Assembly (NCBI GenBank): GCA_002284615.2
Contig: MU069459.1
Coordinates: 1,023,903-1,054,210 of the forward strand
DNA: 30,308 nt
Direction: 5' to 3'
Origin: Dunaliella salina
Lineage: Eukaryota; Chlorophyta; Chlorophyceae; Chlamydomonadales; Dunaliellaceae
A program made the position numbers and the translations under genes. The notes below the pieces were generated by a model. That model ran no database searches. It worked only from the letters and a program-made list of their open reading frames with translations, and was not told the DNA's origin. Shown in pieces: positions 27,820 through 30,308 of the stretch (position 1 is its first letter; every line of letters starts with the position of its first letter).

Positions 27820-28012
27820 GCCAGGAGGGGGAAATGTTGGCCTGGAGGGCTGCTCTGGAATCAACGCAAATTATGCTTTCGAACGGTACCTTTCTGATGA
27901 GCTGAGTGGCCTCGTTGGCTCAGAGCTTTATGCTTTCAGCGTTGACCAGTCAAACATGGACCCAACCTATGGGGGCTACGCCCCCGGAGGGGGGGGTCCG
28001 CCTCAAAAATAG
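27820..28012 (+). CDS. Probable last exon of an unrecognised plus-strand gene
   Basis: After the acceptor AATCTGCAG an open frame of 64 codons reads PGGGNVGLEGCSGINANYAF, then YLSDELSGLVGSELYAFSVD, and ends DPTYGGYAPGGGGPPQK before TAG at 28010-28012. The mix of a globular segment and a Gly/Pro/Tyr-rich C-terminus looks like real protein, and the exon begins in phase 2. I do not recognise the family. The best upstream exon candidate is 24165-24310. It converges with the right-edge minus-strand gene. Confidence 0.5.
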
Positions 28013-28492
28013 AAAATTGAAATCTGTGCAGCCCACAGTACCCTTCCAGGCTCGAGTGAGCACCAACTCTAGCAAACCTGCACAATTTTGTACAAGCTGC
28101 TTCAAATTGTGCAAACCAGGTGTCCAGAGGAAATGCAGCACTGGACACCTTGGTCAGCATATGCTAGGCATTATTCTGGACAGCTTATCATCGAGGGGTC
28201 GCCACCTATCAAATCAACCATGGGCTCCAGCAAGCCATGAGCTATTAAGCGCGCCTGACCACAAAGCGTCAGCTTCAAAGTGTGCCCAGATTTATGGAAT
28301 CAGCATGCCTGGAACAAAGCACCATGCATGGTCCAAATTTTTAACGCAATCCAATTGATCAAGCAGGTTGACCGAATCCAACATCCATCGTGATTGTTCA
28401 GCATTTTTCTCAGGTCCCTGAGGTCATTCACCATTTATGCAGCTCCAGCACAGGCAGCCTGCAGATGACCTCATGCCACGATCGCTACACAA

Positions 28493-28864
28493 CTAGTCCA
28501 GCAGATCCAGGAGGGAGTTGCTTTCAGTCCAGACACTTGGGCAATCATTGCACTGTGAGGTAAGGGCGGAATAGCTAACAAGCACGGCGCATGTCCAGAC
28601 ATAAAGAAATGAGGTAAGGGCGGAGGAGCTGACAATCACGGCGCATGTCCAGACGTAAAGAAATGAGGCAAGAAGGAACGATGCACGCCTAGTCCGGCCG
28701 CGTGCCATGAGGGAAAGGCTCCTCTGCTAGCAAGATGGCAAGAGCCTCACTCCTAAGCGGGGCAGAGCGTCTTAACCTCATGATGCACGTCATGCATGGT
28801 GGGGCCCTGTCATCCAGGCAGGTGACCCTTCCTTGATGCAAGCGGCCAGACTCGGACTGCGTAG

Positions 28865-28912
<48 letters not shown>

Positions 28913-29872
28913 TCAGGATCCGAGGGAGAAAAACAGAAGAGTTCACCCATACCAAGCCCGGGTGCCACATGAAAAGTTTCCTGACCAGCGGGCTGGCTAG
29001 GGCCTCACCCAAAAAGCGGACAGAGCACCTTGCCATTGTGATGCAGGTCAGGGTTTTAGGGGAAAGAAGAGCAGAGGCTGCGCGCACAGGATCCTGGTGT
29101 GCGCTTGAAGGAAAAATTCCTGACCTGCAGGCTAGCTAGGGCCTAACCACCTCTACGAGCAGAGGGTCTCACCGCTGTGATGCAGGTCAGGATGCAAGAG
29201 GAGAGACAACAAGAAACTCTGTATGCCAGATCCAGCTGCGTGCAGGAGGGATAAGCTTCCTAACTGGCAAGCAAACTGGGGCCCGACCGCTGAACAGGAA
29301 GAGCGTCCCAGCGTTGTGATGCAGGGCAGGATGCAAGGGGAAAGAAAACAATAGATTACGCATGAAATGCGGCTGTGTGCATAAAGCAGAAATTCCTTAC
29401 CAGCAAGTTGGCCAAAGCCTCACCATAAAGCAAGCATAGCACCTTGCCATTGTAATGCAGGCTAGGGTGCTGGGAAAAACAAAAGAAGAGAACACATGTA
29501 CCAAATCCTGGTTAATGCATGAAGGATAACTTTCCTTACTGTTAAGGCTGGCTATGGCCCCACCACTAAGCAAGCAGAGGGTGTCACCATTGTGATGCAG
29601 GTCAGGATGTGAGGGAGAAGAAAAGAAGTGATTACGCACACCAAATCTGGCTGCTCGCATGGAGAAAGTACCCTGGCCAGCTAGCTGGCCAGGACATCAC
29701 CGCTTAGCAAGCAAAGGGACTTCAGGGCATATGTTACGTGCTCGATAGCGAGCCAACCGTTGACCTGTGTGTGTTACCTCACCGTTGTGATGCAGGTCAA
29801 GATGTACTGGTGAAGCATGTCCACCGTCTCCCCAAAGGACCCGTACTTGACTTGCACCACAGGCACACCTTG
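28493..29872 (-). CDS. Last two exons of an unrecognised gene entering from the right edge
   Basis: Exon 29872-29783 (90 nt, phase 0 to 0) follows a CCTTGCAG acceptor, encodes QGVPVVQVKYGSFGETVDML then HQYILTCITT, and has donor ACG|GTGAGG. The candidate final exon 28552-28493 follows CCTCACAG and encodes CNDCPSVWTESNSLLDLLD and TAG. Phases agree, but the second exon is short and therefore less certain. Neither matches a family I know. Both borders of the first exon and the start of the second are repeated in the adjoining introns. Confidence 0.5.
28557..28664. repeat. 54-bp tandem repeat at the acceptor of the right-gene last exon
   Basis: GAGGTAAGGGCGGA starts at 28557 and 28611, and CACGGCGCATGTCCAGAC at 28583 and 28637. 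On the minus strand each unit contains TCCGCCCTTACCTCA, the pyrimidine-rich acceptor region. Only the copy nearest the exon ends in CAG. Confidence 0.85.
28690..28915. mobile_element. SINE-like family 1 pair with a (CTTT)n tail
   Basis: A reverse-strand core near 28690 (CCGGCCGCGTGCCATGAGGG, GGCTCCTCTGCTAGCAAG) is followed by a forward core near 28815 (GGTGACCCTTCCTTGATGCA, GCGGCCAGACTCGGACTGCG) running into (CTTT)n at about 28866-28914. Family 1 forms an inverted pair here too. Confidence 0.6.
28920..29760. repeat. Tandem array, period about 139 bp, copying the 3' border of exon 29783-29872
   Basis: GTGATGCAGG-type anchors lie at about 29038, 29177, 29316, 29452 and 29592, then at 29787 in the exon. 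On the minus strand each gives CCTGACCTGCATCACA-like exon-end sequence followed by a donor-like site: GGTGAGG in the real exon, GGTGACA, GGCAAGG, GCTGGGA, GGTGAGA and GGCAAGG in the copies. The units also contain SINE-1-like GGCTAGGGCCTCACC sequence. Confidence 0.85.
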
Positions 29873-29889
29873 CTGCAAGGGCGGCAGTC

Positions 29890-29909
29890 AAAAAAAAGAA
29901 GAAGATGAA

Positions 29910-29943
<34 letters not shown>

Positions 29944-30308
29944 ATGGTAATGGTGGTGTTATGAACGTGAGTGAGTGCACAACTTGACCACAGGCATGCC
30001 TTGCTTTCACACGTTTTGCTGGCAGTCGTGGTAATGATAAGGATGTTGATGATAATGATGATGGTGATGATGATGATGATGATGATGGTGATGCTGATGC
30101 TGATGATGGCAATGGTGGTGTTAAAGATGTGCGTGAGCGTGTGACTTGCACCACAGGCACGCCTCACTGCAAGGGTGGCAGTCATGAGAATGATTTTACA
30201 CATTTGGGAATGATTTTTCTCTGTATTGGTTAGAATCAAGAATGCGAACTTGCTGCAAGGTTGGTAGTCATGATAATGATGACAATGATGATGATGACGA
30301 TGATGATG
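29890..30308. repeat. (GAT)/(GGT)n microsatellites with copies of the exon 5' border
   Basis: GAT, GGT and AAT triplet runs near 29900-29950, 30030-30118 and 30265-30308 separate copies of an exon-start block: CACAGGCA(C/T)GCCT(T/C) followed by TGC-AAGG-GGCAGTCATGA. Copies lie near 29850 (the exon), 29985, 30145 and 30245. The copy near 30166 keeps a CTTGCAG acceptor on the minus strand; the one near 29985 does not. Confidence 0.85.

Overview
This is a repeat-rich nuclear window from a eukaryote. Canonical GT-AG introns (one probable GC-AG), 24- and 29-nt microexons, many truncated LINE and SINE copies with pyrimidine-rich tails, and about 48% GC by eye all point that way. A green alga with large introns (something like Dunaliella) is my guess, not a demonstrated assignment. 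Almost none of the long open frames are genes. The genes emerge only when short exons are joined by splice sites and reading phase.

Two genes can be rebuilt well. On the minus strand, a BAHD/HXXXD-type acyltransferase runs from 17212 to 1102 in at least 15 phase-consistent exons (677 codons) and continues past the left edge. It starts with a myristoylation-like MGNAAS and carries HCIADG (HXXXDG), an SSHD segment, a YLGN segment, an LTSW segment, and SFG where the family usually has DFG. Head to head with it, on the plus strand, a metallophosphoesterase of the MPPED/UPF0046 type occupies 17620-22564 in nine exons, and nearly all its metal-binding motifs are intact. The roughly 400 bp between them (17213-17619) must hold both promoters and contains a 10-bp perfect inverted repeat.

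To the right, the evidence is weaker. A probable last exon of an unrecognised plus-strand gene (27820-28012) has a phase-compatible candidate upstream exon at 24165-24310. The last two exons of an unrecognised minus-strand gene (29783-29872 and 28493-28552) enter from the right edge.

The introns hold truncated copies of related LINEs. All retain only a C-terminal domain with an HL-[IV]-E-[IV]-K-[FY]-C motif, near 501-1000, 5675-6235, 12360-12870, 23225-23820 and 26040-26375. There are also two SINE-like families whose 3' ends resemble the LINE tails, a hAT-like element with a BED-finger remnant plus its internally deleted relative, and many micro- and minisatellites.

The most unusual feature is that many minisatellites and short duplications are copies of exon borders. 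The first or last part of an exon, with its splice site, is repeated in tandem into the neighbouring intron, usually with decayed splice sites and only one intact copy. I see this at acyltransferase exons 6, 7, 9 (both ends), 11 and 12, at the last phosphoesterase exon, and at both exons of the right-edge gene.
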